A stretch of DNA of 64,000 bases from Anoplopoma fimbria (GCF_027596085.1 NC_072467.1:13571976-13635975), one strand, 5' to 3'. Positions 12,774 to 50,887 are shown, counted from the first letter of the stretch. Numbers and translations: made by a program. The notes: a model not told the origin generated them from the sequence alone.

Positions 12774-13320
12774 TCATATATCCATCCTTTCCAATCCATC
12801 CATCCGCATCCATCCAACCATCCGCATCCATCCATCTGGATCCATCCATCTCAATCCATCCCCATCCGTCCATCTGCTGCAGGCTTTGCAGGTTGTTTCA
12901 GACGTCCCTCTTCCCAGCAATGTTTTCCAGGTCTTCCTGGGTAGTTCTGAGGTGTTCCCAGGCCAGACAAGATATATAATCCCTCCAGTGTGCCCCGAAA
13001 AAACCTCCAAAGGGAGGTGTCCAGGAGGCAATGTGATCAAATGCCCGAAACACCTCAGCTGGCAAATTTAGACGAGAAGGAGCAGCGGCTCTACTCCAAG
13101 CTCCCTCCGGATGTCTGAGCTCCTCATCCTATCTCTAAGGCCGAGCCCAGCCACCCTACAAAGGAAGCTCATTTTGGCCGCTTGTTTTCACAATCTCTTC
13201 TTCTTTCTTTCAGTCACTACCCAAAACTCATGAACATAGGTGAGGATGGGAACATAGATGGACTGGTAAATGGAGAGCTTTGCTTTCCAGCCACTGCTGA
13301 CGCTGTGCTGAATAGCCCGT
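12774..13320 (-). mobile_element. 5'-truncated LINE, Rex3-like (RTE clade), degenerate
   Basis: The minus strand ends in a tail of GATG/GGAT units, seen on the + strand as CATCCATCC runs (12781-12872), the tail type I recall for fish Rex3. Above the tail the minus strand keeps pieces of the ORF2 C-terminus of this family, such as LPPGHLPLEVF, and on the + strand the family-typical strings GAGCAGCGGCTCTACTCCAA and CTACCCAAAACTCATGAACA. Frameshifts and stops break the frame. Only the last part of the element is present, the usual outcome of incomplete reverse transcription. Confidence 0.8.
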
Positions 13321-16300
13321 CTTTTTTTTACCAGGACGAATTTGAAAGCAGTGACACTGATGTCGGCTAGCTAACTACTCTTTGCTTCATGCTGCTAATG
13401 GTTCATTGCTGTATTTATTTGTCAGGGCTGTGGGGATGAACGTTCCGTTGCTTCGTAATTTGGGGGCGGTTTGTCCCAGGGTCATATATTTGGGGCATCT
13501 AGAGGACAGAATGACTGTATTTCCTCTGGAAAAGGCAAATAACTTACATTGCAATGACCTCTACAGACTTGGACTGGGATCAGTTGGTAGTATAAAAAAG
13601 TGACTACCCATGTAATTCACTTACTCCAATGAGTGTATTTTGTTCAGCAAAGACATTGAAATTCTTCCGCTGCAGACCATGAATGTATGTTAAAATGTCC
13701 TTGAGCTCCAGTCAAAAGTTGTCTATTATGAAGTTAAGCTATTTCTGTCGGGACCAAAATGGTGGACCGACCGACCTGAGCAGCATTACCGTTCCTAGAG
13801 CCCAGACACTAGTTTGGCTAAGAATGATGATACCTGATGTGATGTTGTATTGTCAATGGCTTTGCCAACATGTCTTCAACCCTGTCATTACAGTATGAAA
13901 ACAGGGTGTTTCATTTGTCTGTGTGCTTTGTCATCTATTATTATAGTGTTAGCATAAACCTTTATTTTGGCATCAGGTGTATAAAGTGAGTAGCTGAGGC
14001 TTTTTTTATTTGGTGGACTTATTTGATTATCTAACAGCTGTCAGAGCTAAGTCTGAGATATGCTGCTCTGTTAATAAATCCAAAGGTCTTAAGCTCTCAT
14101 AGCAGATCTTTTTTTATTATTTAGCTATTTGGCCTATAATATCAATTTTAAAGACATTAGTTTTCAAATAAATATACTTTTTTTGCAACTTCAATAAGCA
14201 TTTGTCTTTGACACCAGCGGTTCACTTCAGTGTGACAGAACAACCTCTGCTACAACAAGCTGTTTGTTTGGAAGTGTTGAATTAATGTTGAACAGGAGCC
14301 AGTTTCTGTTGAATTATAATTAGTTTAAACGACTTGTGACGTTAAAGCTATGGCTTTTCAAAGTAAGGGCGACCGTGTTAAAAGCCAGTTAACTCTGTAA
14401 TAGAGCAGGGAAATGAGAGCAAAAGCAGTGGATTTAGCTTTCATACTTGCAAAATAGACAAATAGTCAAAGACTACAAGAACTAGTGCGTCCGTCAAAAT
14501 ATGCACAACTTATAGTAGCTTTCCCTCTCTATGTCTCTGCCTCCAATTTTTCTCCAAATCTTTATCTGTGCAGCCTCAGCAGTCACTCATTGTCCCTACT
14601 GTGGGTCCACTCCAAAACAGAATCCTTCACCTTATTCTCTGGAGAAGATATTTTTGGGAAACCAACGCTCCTCCCACAATTTTCGGCTTAGGCAGTTTGA
14701 TCCGACCATTTCTGAAACCGACAATCCAACATTCAAAGCAACTTGACGCCATGATTGGTCAGCTGTGGATAAGAGAGAGACAAGACCCATGGTTTGAACT
14801 TCTCTCTCTCAAGCGCTCCTTTTTTGTTTTTCACACAACTGGTCGGATGACACACAAACGTAGTACAAATCTAGTTCTCTTCGAGCGTAACGCAACCCTT
14901 GCAGCGTGTCATCAGCAGCACAACTCCTCCGTCTATGTAGACACAGGATGCATTTAGGCACAGTTTTGGTCTCCCACCAAAGAGCCAAACACACAATCAT
15001 TGTAGTTGGGTGCGTAAAACAGAAGAAAATGGGCTCAAAGTTGGAAAATTTGCTCCTTACGTTTTGCTCATGCAAACGCAACCTGTTGGCGACCTGTGTA
15101 GATGGAGCGATTGAGTTAAACTAGGACCAATTATGTTACGCAAGACGTGTGAGACGGATGACTGTATGGACAAACCATAAGAGCGTATGTTACTGAGACA
15201 TATACTTTGATGGCCAAAATAACAATTTCTGTTGAAGTAAACAGCTTACAAGTCTTCAAACTTAAAGACATGGAAACAGGATTTTTGGTCAATCACTGGA
15301 TGCAGTGCAACTGGCATCATGGGGCTTGATTCTTTGTTAGGCTTTGTGTCTGCAAAATGACCTCACCTGGAGATTTCCTATTCGGTTTATGCTTTCATGA
15401 CATGGAAATAATATTGATTCATTTAAATATCAGGATACTGTTACCAGAATTATTCTGTATACTGTGTAGTGTTTCCTACTAAAAAAGCTCTACTTTTTCA
15501 AGACATCTAAACTGTGAGAATGAAACTGACTGCTGGGTGGCAGCTTCAGAAGGAGAAGTAGAACCGGCACTGGGCTGAACCCCAGCAATAAATCACACAG
15601 TCATTCAGACCTTCTCATTACAACCCTTGAGTCATACAGAAACTGTGCAGGTGAGCTCACCAGTGTTTATGCATACGTAGGGTGTTTGTGTGCACACATG
15701 CGCAACTACTTTGCCATCATGAAAACATTTATACGTGTAATATGTGATTATATTGTCTGGCTTTGTAGCCGATCATCCAAGAGAAGCGTGGCGTTGTTAA
15801 AAGAGGCTTAAATTTGGAAGTAAAGAGTCAATGGGGGGGGCGTATTGTCAGAGCTACAATACTCACTAATATCCCCTCGCAATTTACCTCAAAACGCCAT
15901 GTGTTCCTATCTAGTTAGTCTCTGGGTGGCTAACGGGAGACACGCTGTGACACGTCAAGTGTTTTTGAAGTTGGCTATGGAAGGGAACCTCTCTTTAACC
16001 AACGTCTGACAGTGATTGAGATAGATCGGAGGGAGGGAAGGAAGGAGTAGAGAGGACATGAGGCAGAGGGAGAGAGAGCCACGGGCAATCGGAGAGGGGA
16101 GCAGGAGGAGGGTGTGTCTGGGGAATGGAGTTGTTTTAACATCAAAGATAACCTTACTCAGGACTCTGCAAAGACCTCGCATTAGGCCCAGGAGACACCG
16201 CTCTTTATCATCGGCTCTTCCTGTTTGGCAGAAGCCGTATCCTTGAGGCTCGTGTTAAAACACCGATATGCGCCGTTACAAATAAGAAGTCACTTCCCTG

Positions 16301-17329
16301 GCCTCCCACAGGACACAAACGTATGCTGACCTGCAGCTCGGCCTTACTAAGTAAAAAACAAACAAACTGGACCAAAGTCATTGATGCTCCCATGGTAAAC
16401 TCTGGTCCAGTTACTTACTAGTTAATCTGATTGGATAAACACATATGGCAAAAACTTAATAACCTAACTTGCCAAAAGAAAAAATGTATTCAACAAGTAG
16501 TTGTTAACTGTTCAGAATTTACCATCAGCTTTTATTGTACATTCTGCAGGACAGTGGATGGTGTTGGCCATTGTGTGTAAGAATGGGTCAAAAGGGTCAA
16601 TTAACAATCTCCAGATTGCTGTAAACCAGACCTACATGGCAACTTCTGACAACCTCAGAGAGCTCAATAAGCCAGTTTATTTAGTCAGAAAGGAAGAGTG
16701 GAACTTTGACTTTAAAAAATTTGACTTATTTTAATCATAAACTAGCTAAGGCTAACATGTAACAAACAATAACCTATTCATACCCCCAGGAGACACAGAG
16801 CAACATCAGCTTCAATTGACCGTTCTCCTCCTGAGAAACAAATCTATCTCTTTAGCTGCTAAATGCTCCTTAGAAAATAAGTTGATGAGATCGGAGATGT
16901 CGGTTTGATAACCAGAAGAATGATACAAAGAATACTAATAGGCTCCATGGAGCTAAAGGCGACTGTTGGGTTTGGTTGTGCATTATTTCACCGGTGATAC
17001 AGAACTTGATTTTGGCAGACCCTGTGGTCAAAAAGCGGTAGTGTTTCAGAGCACCAGAGAGCCTTTGGAAGACCTTTCATTTTACAGCAGGCATCTGACA
17101 AGAGGCCCCGCACAGTCCTGGTTCTCGTCCAGGGTTTTGGTCCTGGTTCTGGTTCCCATCCTTCGAGCAGGCCCAGCAATACGGCTTGGGTCTCCAGATG
17201 CTTGGTGTTTTAGCTGGTTACCAGTGGGGAATTTTGTAGAAGGGGCGGCTGAAAACGGGGACAGAGCTCTCCACCTCCCACCTGAGCTCAGGCTGCAGGT
17301 TTAAGGCAGCAGCAAAGCCGAACCTGGTT
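13321..17329. other. Stretch upstream of the gene, no supported exon
   Basis: No exon with good splice context was found. The patches at 14740-15130 and 15940-16320 are more complex than the AT-rich surroundings; the second is purine-rich (GGGAGGGAAGGAAGGAG, GAGGCAGAGGGAGAG). The 250 bp immediately before the start codon is moderately GC-rich, lacks a TATA box and is the likely promoter/5' UTR zone. A 112-codon frame at 16966-17304 is in a different frame from the start codon and stops before it, so it is not part of the protein. Confidence 0.35.
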
Positions 17330-43894
<26,565 letters not shown>

Positions 43895-44262
43895 CGCTGC
43901 AGAAGGGAGACGCACACGCTGGAACTGAAGACGTGCTACATTAGTTAGCAATAGTTAGTTATGTAAATCAGGTGACAAAATAACGAAGTAACTAACTCAA
44001 ATAAGGACCCGATTAAAGTTCTCCAGGTGTCATATGGTGACTCCTGTACAGGGTCCATACCAGCATGAATCCATATGAAGATCTGCTCAGGTCCTGTAGA
44101 GTATTAAGCTAGTGTATCTTTATACTTGCAGTGTGCATGTAGCCCAGATCTTTTTTTAATACTACCTTGCGCTGGTGCTGTTTATTTTTCCAGTTGAACC
44201 ATAATGACTCTGTTTTAAATTGTCTTGCACAGTTGGCACTAATAAAATATTTATAATCTTTT
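43895..44262 (+). other. 3' UTR of the KEN-box gene
   Basis: About 370 nt follow the stop codon. The end is estimated from the poly(A) signal; the exact cleavage site is not visible. Confidence 0.6.
44241..44246 (+). terminator. Poly(A) signal AATAAA
   Basis: A canonical hexamer 347 nt after the stop, followed about 90 nt later by a TG-rich tract that could serve as a downstream element. It supports 43828 as a terminal exon. Confidence 0.7.
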
Positions 44263-44350
44263 TAATGGAGACTTGTTATTTATTCAAGAGGATGTCTGTC
44301 CAGGGCTGCAGGGCCGCTGTACTTAAAGTGCGTGTGTGGTGACATATCCC

Positions 44351-44449
44351 TGTGTGTGTGTGTGTGTGTGTGTTTGTGTTTGTGTGTGTTTGTGTTTGTG
44401 TGTGTGTGTGTGTGTGTTTGTGTTTGTGTGTGTTTGTGTTTGTGTGTGC
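44351..44449. repeat. Imperfect (TG)n/(TGTTTG)n microsatellite
   Basis: TG dinucleotides interrupted by regularly spaced TTTG units, in two similar halves, which suggests duplication of the compound repeat. Confidence 0.95.
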
Positions 44450-46323
44450 GCGCTCGCAAGTGTTTTTCTATAATGAGTCAGTTTTTTTTTGTTGGGCTTC
44501 CAAAACCGCACTCATATCATGTAATTATCTTGGGTCTGGTTTGGAACTTCTTCTATTTGATACATTACTGCTCGATAGTGTTGACAGTTCTCACAGTCTG
44601 TTGTGTTTATTTTATTTAAATTGAGGGAGAAACTATTTATGCCATTGAAATTGAAATGTCAGTTGGGGTTTATCAGTTATGCTTTAAAATAAAAAAAAAA
44701 AAACAGTGGCCCTGGTTCAATTGCTTAAAATTATCATATTTTCCACGTCAAGAGACCTCACGGAAGCGAGGACCAAAGTAGCAATAATAAAGAAAACGGA
44801 ATTGCAGATGTACAACTTTTTTTATTGTTTCTGAGCACTTTAAAAAACTACCGGTCCATATTGTTATGTCCATGTTAAGTCAAAACTTTATTGATATAAT
44901 TTAATATATGAAGTTTCGACCCATACATGAAGTAAATAACATGATGCCACTTACGGAAAAGTGACATGTTCATCTTAACGTCTATCAAACTGTTCCCTCT
45001 GAGTCTTCATTACCTGGAAACCCAAGTGTCTCCCTGTTCTTTAGCCCTGTTGATTTACTGCCACTATTAATCTGTCATGAGAGAGAACACAATTTGCAGT
45101 GGATGCATGAAGGGGCGTGGCTTGAAACAAGCACACACAGATCCTAAAGGGTTATTTAACACTAAAGATGGAGCAGATCATCTGAACTTTTTTTTCGGGG
45201 CCTATATCTCCCTGTTTTCTACAGGATGTCTTTCGTCATGTAATTTAACGGTTTTGTTTGGTTCCATGTATCGAGTCTTTTTGCTAGTGACCTATTATAA
45301 GCTGTGGAATGTACGGAGTGGACCCTCTGACCTTGTAGCAGTTTGACTCAGTAGTTCAGGATCAAAGGCAAACTGCACAAACCTGGAGAGAGAAAACGCG
45401 GGGGTGGGACAGAGGGGGTCGCATACCTGTGTTCACTTATCTTGCACCGTTTCACTTGCTTCTGATTATGAAATCACTGTATGAGAAACATTAAGCTTCA
45501 ACCTGCTCGCTTGGATATTTAAATTTGTTACACCAGCTGGTGTGTCTGACTTTACAGGAAACTAAATCTATTTTGAGGTTTCGGTCAAACATTAACATTT
45601 GGCTGTTTTTACTCACACAAGTCCCTATAAATATTATTATTCTGCTTTGAAGATTTGTATATATTTTAGGAAGTCTACAAAAGCACACAATACACATCAA
45701 GCAGTCCTGTGCATTATTAGCCTTTTGCTCAGGCAAAATGATTAATAAGGTGTATATTTTCAGTGCGGTACATGATATGTCTTTTTTTCAGGAGTCTTTG
45801 TGATCATAGTAAATGTTTTTTGCCCTTGTGACGTTTCACACAGAAGAATCCAGAAAATTGCTGTTTTGGGACGTCCTGCCAGCTGAAGGATATAAGGCAT
45901 GTAGCATATTATTAGTCATTGTTCTCGCTCATCTTTATTGTTTTCTTGCTTGTCTTGAGGCTCTCAAAAGATTTCAGTGAATATAGGTTAAAAGCCGGGT
46001 CATGGCACAAGGAAGTTGTTGGTGTGGTTATCCCATCACAACCCTGCCTACTAAAGATAGCGTAACTATGCAACTAAACCGAATTCCCTTGAGCGTTTTG
46101 AGGGGAGCATATTTTTTTCCCCAGATTTCGTTGCAGTTTTAAACACGTGTTTGACGCTGTGTATTGAAACAAAACAGAATGGATGAAGGACAATTTACAT
46201 GAAAGGAATCTGGAGAGAGTTTGAAATCCATAGCTGGATAGAAACCTGGAGGTTAATGATTGCCTCCCGTTACCTAACATCCTCCCCGTTGAGCTAATCT
46301 ACAATCACATTCTTTCGTTCTAG
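44450..46323. other. Stretch without a supported gene
   Basis: AT-rich sequence with an A-run at about 44690-44703. No exon or named repeat is supported. Confidence 0.4.
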
Positions 46324-46413
46324 GGGAAAGTGGAGGAGAGTCCCTCTGAACCTGATATCTCTGCAGTGGATGAGCGCTACGGAAAACTAACCTGGGAGTG
46401 TCTCACTTCTTAA
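46324..46413 (+). CDS. Isolated exon-like segment ending in a stop (29 codons)
   Basis: The acceptor ACATTCTTTCGTTCTAG is followed by a phase-0 frame that reads GKVEESPSEPDISAVDERYG and nine more residues to TAA at 46411. The acidic composition is protein-like. No partner exon in phase 0 was found nearby: exon 6 of the gene upstream ends in phase 2 and would read a different, shorter frame here. It could be a last exon of another transcript or chance. Confidence 0.25.
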   Translation, partial: GKVEESPSEPDISAVDERYGKLTWECLTS

Positions 46414-46889
46414 TCCTGGCAAGGACTGCAGCTTCATACCTAATGATAACGGCATAAATATCCACTTCAAATGTGTATATGTGATGAGTTCAAGTACCGG
46501 CATGACAAGACACAGAAATTAGGCTACAGGAGGCTGCAACGCTGGAAAGGGAAACGCCCTGTAAAGTTACATAAAAGCAGAAGTGAGGAAGTGATTTTAA
46601 ATGTCAAATCTGGCTTTGCTTGGATAACTCTTATCCCGGTTATTTAAGTCACTTTGTTCTCAGTCGATGCATGTAAACATCGCACTGCAACTGGGTCAGA
46701 ATAACAGAGTAAAGCTTGCGAGATTGTGAGAAACAGTGAGAAGATATCTCAGCTATATATACATGGTCCATGTTGGGCCCAAAAAAATGAAATGTGTTGA
46801 AATATTTGTTTGCGTGAAAAATCCTCCCTAAATTCTTAGTAATACTTTCTTATTTCAAACTAGTAATATTCTAATTTGGGTTGCATCGT
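46414..46889. other. Stretch without a recognisable gene
   Basis: Nothing supported. Confidence 0.4.
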
Positions 46890-47620
46890 TAAAGATTTAA
46901 AGGGGCAGTTCACCCCAACAAAATCCAAAACACATATTTTTCCTCTGACCTGTGGAACTATTTATCGATCTAGATTGTTTTTGGTGTGGTTTGACTTGTT
47001 TTGGAGATATTGGCAGTAGAGCCTTCCCTTGCGGAGCTCTAAGCACAAAGAAAAACTAAACAGCATGTCTGCCTGAAAATAATAATGACCCTGACAATCC
47101 ACAAACCTTGTTGTGAGCAGTTTGGTGAAGGAACTATTTCCTTTCTACCTAACTACACGTGCCAACCGTATCACTGCGCAGAAGGAAGCGTGCATCTTTA
47201 CTTTATACTGCTAGCTCACCTAGCACCGCTGAGCTAGCTAGATCATCTTGCACTCTAGCACTGCTGAGTTGGCTAGCTCACCTAGCACTACTGAGATAAC
47301 TAACTCACCTAGCACTACTGAAATAACTATCTCACCTACCACCGCTGAGCTAGCTAACTCACCTAGGACTACTGAGCTAACTATCTCACCTACCACAGCT
47401 GAGCTAGATGGCTCAACTAGTACTACTAAGCTGCCTAGCTCAACTAGCACTGCTGAGATAGCTAGCTCACTTAGCACCGCTGAGCGACAAACTTACCAAG
47501 CACCTCTGAGCTAGCTAGCTCATTTAGCACCAAAGAGCTAGTAGTGTAATGTTTACATCTTCTCACGCTGACAATAGCCTCTCATCCACGAGTGGATGTA
47601 CGTTTCCTTCTGCCCGCTCG
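46890..47620 (+). mobile_element. MITE-like repeat with an internal 27-bp minisatellite
   Basis: The left part (AAAGGGGCAGTTCACCCC, ATCTAGATTGTTTTTGGTGT, TTTGGAGATATTGGCAGTAG) matches a common fish non-autonomous DNA transposon. It runs into a minisatellite at about 47207-47535. Imperfect inverted arms flank the array: GCGCAGAAGGAAGCGTGC at 47176-47193 and, as reverse complement, GCGGGCAGAAGGAAACGTAC at 47598-47617. The right terminal repeat of the element is not recognised, so the right boundary is a guess. Confidence 0.55.
47207..47535 (+). repeat. 27-bp minisatellite, about 12 imperfect units
   Basis: Each unit carries GCTAGCTA.CTCACCTAGC followed by ACTACTGA or a variant. Unit length is 27 bp with few indels, so a reading frame stays open for most of the array on both strands (a 9-residue repeat such as TTEITNSPS on +, and LGELASSAV-type on -). 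Units are diverged from one another by several substitutions, so the array is not recent. It lacks splice sites and is not called as protein-coding. Confidence 0.9.
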
Positions 47621-47939
47621 CTGATGGTTAGGGTCTTTCTTATACCCCCTCTTACACAACTTTTCCAGCTATGCTGACGAGAGCAGAAAAGAAAATGGAA
47701 GACTCTCACGTCTTATACGAACACACACTGCAGAGGTAATAGGAAGTGGCAGACAGGAAAGCGAAAGGCAGCATCTGTTTCCCTCTATTCATCTGCCGGT
47801 GACGATGAAGAGGCTGGAGTCAGAGTGGACATCCTGCATGGCGCTATCGCCTGTGTGCCATTTCTCCATGTTATAATGCTATTTGGTTAAGTGGACACAA
47901 GCACAGTATCAACATTTTAAGATGAGAATATTCGAATTC
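47621..47939. other. Stretch with one weak exon-like segment
   Basis: 47671-47738 has an acceptor-like ACTTTTCCAG, an open frame (MLTRAEKKMEDSHVLYEHTL) and a GTAATA donor. This is suggestive but may be chance. Confidence 0.2.
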
Positions 47940-48320
47940 TTGCCTAGAGTTAGATGAGAGATTTGATATTAGTCTCAGGTTCATACAGTAAATATGAAGT
48001 TACAACCAGCAGCCAGCTAGCTTAGCTTAGCTTAGCATAAAGACTAGAAACAGCTAGTCTTGCTCTGTCCAAAGGTAACAAAATCTGCTTAACAGCACCT
48101 CTAAAGCTCACAAATCAATTTTACCTGTATTGTTTAATCTGTATTACAGAAACTGAAACGTTAATATCTAAAAGTCTATGTGCCTAATTATGCTAACCAA
48201 CTGCTGGCTATGGCTTCATATTTAGTGTACAGACCTGAGAGTGGTATCAATCTTCCCAATCAACTTTCAGCAAAAAGTTAATGTGTTATTTCCCCAAAAG
48301 TGAAACTACAGTATTCCCAT
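47940..48320 (+). repeat. Interspersed repeat, family B, long copy
   Basis: It contains ACAGTAAATATGAAGTTACA, AGCTTAGCATAAAGACTAGA, TCTGTCCAAAGGTAACAAAA, TGGCTATGGCTTCATATTTA and GAGAGTGGTATCAATCTTCC in the order known for a widespread percomorph repeat. Related pieces occur at 58540-58640 and 59280-59345. Confidence 0.75.
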
Positions 48321-48479
48321 AAAGGTTCACAGAGTTTAAACTCTCAAACACAGGTCATGGACGCCCAGGTAGCTCATTTGTTGGATATATTTTAAGCTGT
48401 CACCTTAAGAGAGGTGGGAGAGTTATTTTCTGTCACTCTCAATTGAATACTTCTAATGAAATGTAATAAACTCACATGA

Positions 48480-48800
48480 CAGCACTTCCTCCAGACAGAT
48501 TACAGGTTTCGTTGGAGACACAAGCATTGTTAGCATGCACGCCAACAAAACCCATTAAAAGACCAGAACCAACAATTAATTGATCCTACCAACAAGTTCC
48601 TTCCTAACAACGAACACACTCTGTGTTTAAGTTAATGCTACATACACCGCCCTGCTGCAATAAATACTCACTAAAGCACCAATTGTGTATTAATCCGCAG
48701 ATAAAAATAGTCCAAAACAAATGCACTTTTTTCTTTTTGCTAAAAACTGCAGTGCCCAGCTGTTTCAGGTAATTACTCAGTAGCCTTTTTAAAAATGAAA
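48480..48800 (+). repeat. Interspersed repeat, family E, copy 1
   Basis: AATACTCACTAA at about 48664, TAATCCGCAGATAAAAATAG and GCTAAAAACTGCAGTGCCCA recur in the same order at about 52684-52800 (AATACTCACTAA, TAATCTGTGGCTGAAAAGAG, GCTAAAAACTACAGTGCCCA). The right half is the best-shared part. Confidence 0.6.
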
Positions 48801-48965
48801 CAATATATGTGTGAGACGTTTTTTAAAAAAGATTTATGTCTTGAGAGATATAATTTTTGAGTGTGTGTCATCTTCTGTGGTTGTAAACCCGCCACTGCAG
48901 CCTGTCTTTCGCCTTCCTAGATGATAAATGGCGTCATTATGTAATTAGCTGCAGAATCTGAGGCT

Positions 48966-48970
<5 letters not shown>

Positions 48971-49007
<37 letters not shown>
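48971..49007. repeat. (AT)n run, left flank of the Tc1 element
   Basis: TA dinucleotides abutting the left terminal repeat of the transposon. Confidence 0.95.
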
Positions 49008-49010
<3 letters not shown>

Positions 49011-50219
49011 TCACCGGCCACTTTATTAGGCACGACTGTTCAATTGCTTGTTAACACAAATAGCTAATCAGCCCATCACATGGTAGCAACTCAATGCATT
49101 TAGGCATCTAGACCTGGTGAAGACGACTTGCTGAAGTTCAAACCGAGCATCAGAATGGGGAAGAAAGGGGATTTAAGTGACTTTGAACGTGGCATGGTTG
49201 TTGGTGCCAGACGGGCTGGTCTGAGTATTTCAAAAACTGCTGATTTACTGGGATTTTCACACACAACCATCTCTAGGGTTTACAGAGAATGGTCCGAAAA
49301 AGAGAAAATATCCAGTGAGCGGCAGTTGTGGATGAAAATGCCTTGTTGATGTCAGAGGTCAGAGGAGAATGAGCAGAGTGGTTCGAGATGATAGAAAGGC
49401 AACAGTAACTCAAATAACCACTCATTACAACCAAGGTATGCAGAATACCCTCTCTGAACGCACAACACGTCGAACCTTGAAGCAGATGGGCTACAGCAGC
49501 AGATGACCACACCGGGTGCCACTCCTGTCAGCTAAGAACAGGAAACTGTGGCTACAATTCGCACAGGCTCACCAAAATTGGACAATAGAAGATTGGAAAA
49601 ACGTTGCCTGGTCTGATGAGTCTCGATTTAAGCTGTGACATTCAGATGGTAGGGTCAGAATTTGGCGTAAACAACATGAAAGTATGGATCCATCCTGCCT
49701 TGTATCAACGGTTCAGGCTGGTGGTGGTGGTGTAATGGTGTGGGAGATGTTTTCTTGGCACACTTTGGGCCCCTTAGTACCAATTGAGCATCGTTGAAAC
49801 GCCACGGCCTACCTGAGTATTGTTGCTGATCATGTCCATCCCTTTATGACCACAGTGTACCCATCTTCTGATGGCTACTTCCAGCAGGATTATGCACCAT
49901 GTCACAAAGCTCACATCATCTCAAACTGGTTTCTTGAACATGACAATGAGTTCACTGTACTCCAATGGCATTCCACAGTCACCAGATCTCAATCCAATAG
50001 AGCACCTTTGGGATGTAGTGGAACGGGAGATTCAGATCATGGATGTGCAGCCGACAAATCTGCAGCAACTGCGTGATGCTATCATGTCAATATGGACCAA
50101 AATCTCTGAGGAATGTTTCCAACACCTTGTTGAATCTATGCTACGAAGAATTAAGGCAGTTCTGAAGTCAAAAGATGGTGCAACCCGGTCCTAGCAAGGT
50201 GTACCTAATAAAGTGGGAG

Positions 50220-50221
<2 letters not shown>
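49008..50221 (+). mobile_element. Tc1/mariner transposon, 1214 bp, inactive
   Basis: The ends are CACTCACCGGCCACTTTATT on the left and, reverse-complemented, CACTCCCACTTTATTAGG on the right. They are the same terminal repeat except for loss of the five bases ACCGG at the right end. TA flanks both ends and both flanks are TA microsatellites. The interior is a broken transposase. Element length and termini are those of a very abundant fish Tc1-like family. Confidence 0.93.
49155..50194 (+). pseudogene. Tc1/mariner transposase remnant (DD36E spacing)
   Basis: It begins MGKKGDLSDFERGMVVGARR with an N-terminal helix-turn-helix (TADLLGFSHTTISRVYREW), the DNA-binding part that recognises the terminal repeats. 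The catalytic part retains WSDES (first Asp, about 49616), QQDYAPCHKA (second Asp, 49888-49890) and SPDLNPIEHLWD (Glu, 50000-50002). Allowing for a 1-nt insertion, 36 residues separate the second Asp and the Glu. Lesions: a frameshift at about 49310-49325, TGA at 49503-49505, TGA at 49636-49638, a third TGA near 49795, and a +1 shift near 49970. Several stops look like CGA-to-TGA changes, i.e. CpG decay. No product can be made. Confidence 0.9.
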
Positions 50222-50284
<63 letters not shown>

Positions 50285-50290
50285 GTATAT
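50222..50290. repeat. (TA)n run, right flank of the Tc1 element
   Basis: TA/TG-interrupted dinucleotides, about 69 bp, longer than the left flank. Confidence 0.95.
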
Positions 50291-50887
50291 GTTGTAACAA
50301 TACCCAGTCCTAAACCCTTTGAGTAATGAGAAACCCACCCTGCCAGCATGACAGAAAAGGGTAGGCTCATTTTGTCATCAAGAGCTGTCTTTTTTATAAC
50401 ACCTGGACGTCACAATTAGACAGTACAGGTAGTTAAATGAATCAATAAAATCTATTTTTTTTAATCTGCAGCTGCAGTTTCTCTTCCTCCACAAATCTCT
50501 AAATCTTAAATCTGATAGCCACTTAACAGCTTTGTGTTCTTTAACCCGGAGCTTGCTTCTTATCTTATCAAATTTCAATCAGCTTCCTCATTTAGCCTCT
50601 ATTACACTGTGGCCTGACAGCAGAAATCTGTAAAGGAAGAAGGGATTCACAGAAGAAACACAGATGTTTAATGTCTTTTACAAAGCAAATATAAATTAGT
50701 AAAGTTTTTGAGACACCCATTGCATGAGTGTTTGTGTGTGTAGGTGTGTGGTTGTGGAGGTGTGTGGGTGTGTGTGTGTTTTACAGTGTGAGGCTTCATT
50801 ACCTGTCTCTAATTCCTTTGAAAGATGATTGATAAGTTGTTGGAGCTCAGCTCTGATACCACCCACCTGTGGGAACTTGTTTTTGTG

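Noticed and set aside
16966..17304. 112-codon + strand frame upstream of the start codon
   Set aside because: Different frame from the ATG at 17330, stops before it, and has low-complexity repeats of 'gttctggtt' type; at most a 5' UTR frame.
17100..17329. CDE/CHR cell-cycle promoter elements upstream of the KEN-box gene
   Set aside because: Only a loose TTTAAG match near 17300 and no CCAAT box; not enough to claim despite the attractive context.
47248..47514. 88-codon Thr/Ser-rich frame and its minus-strand counterpart
   Set aside because: Explained completely by the 27-bp minisatellite.
47207..47535. CRISPR-like regular repeats
   Set aside because: Units are contiguous with no unique spacers and the host is a vertebrate; it is a minisatellite.
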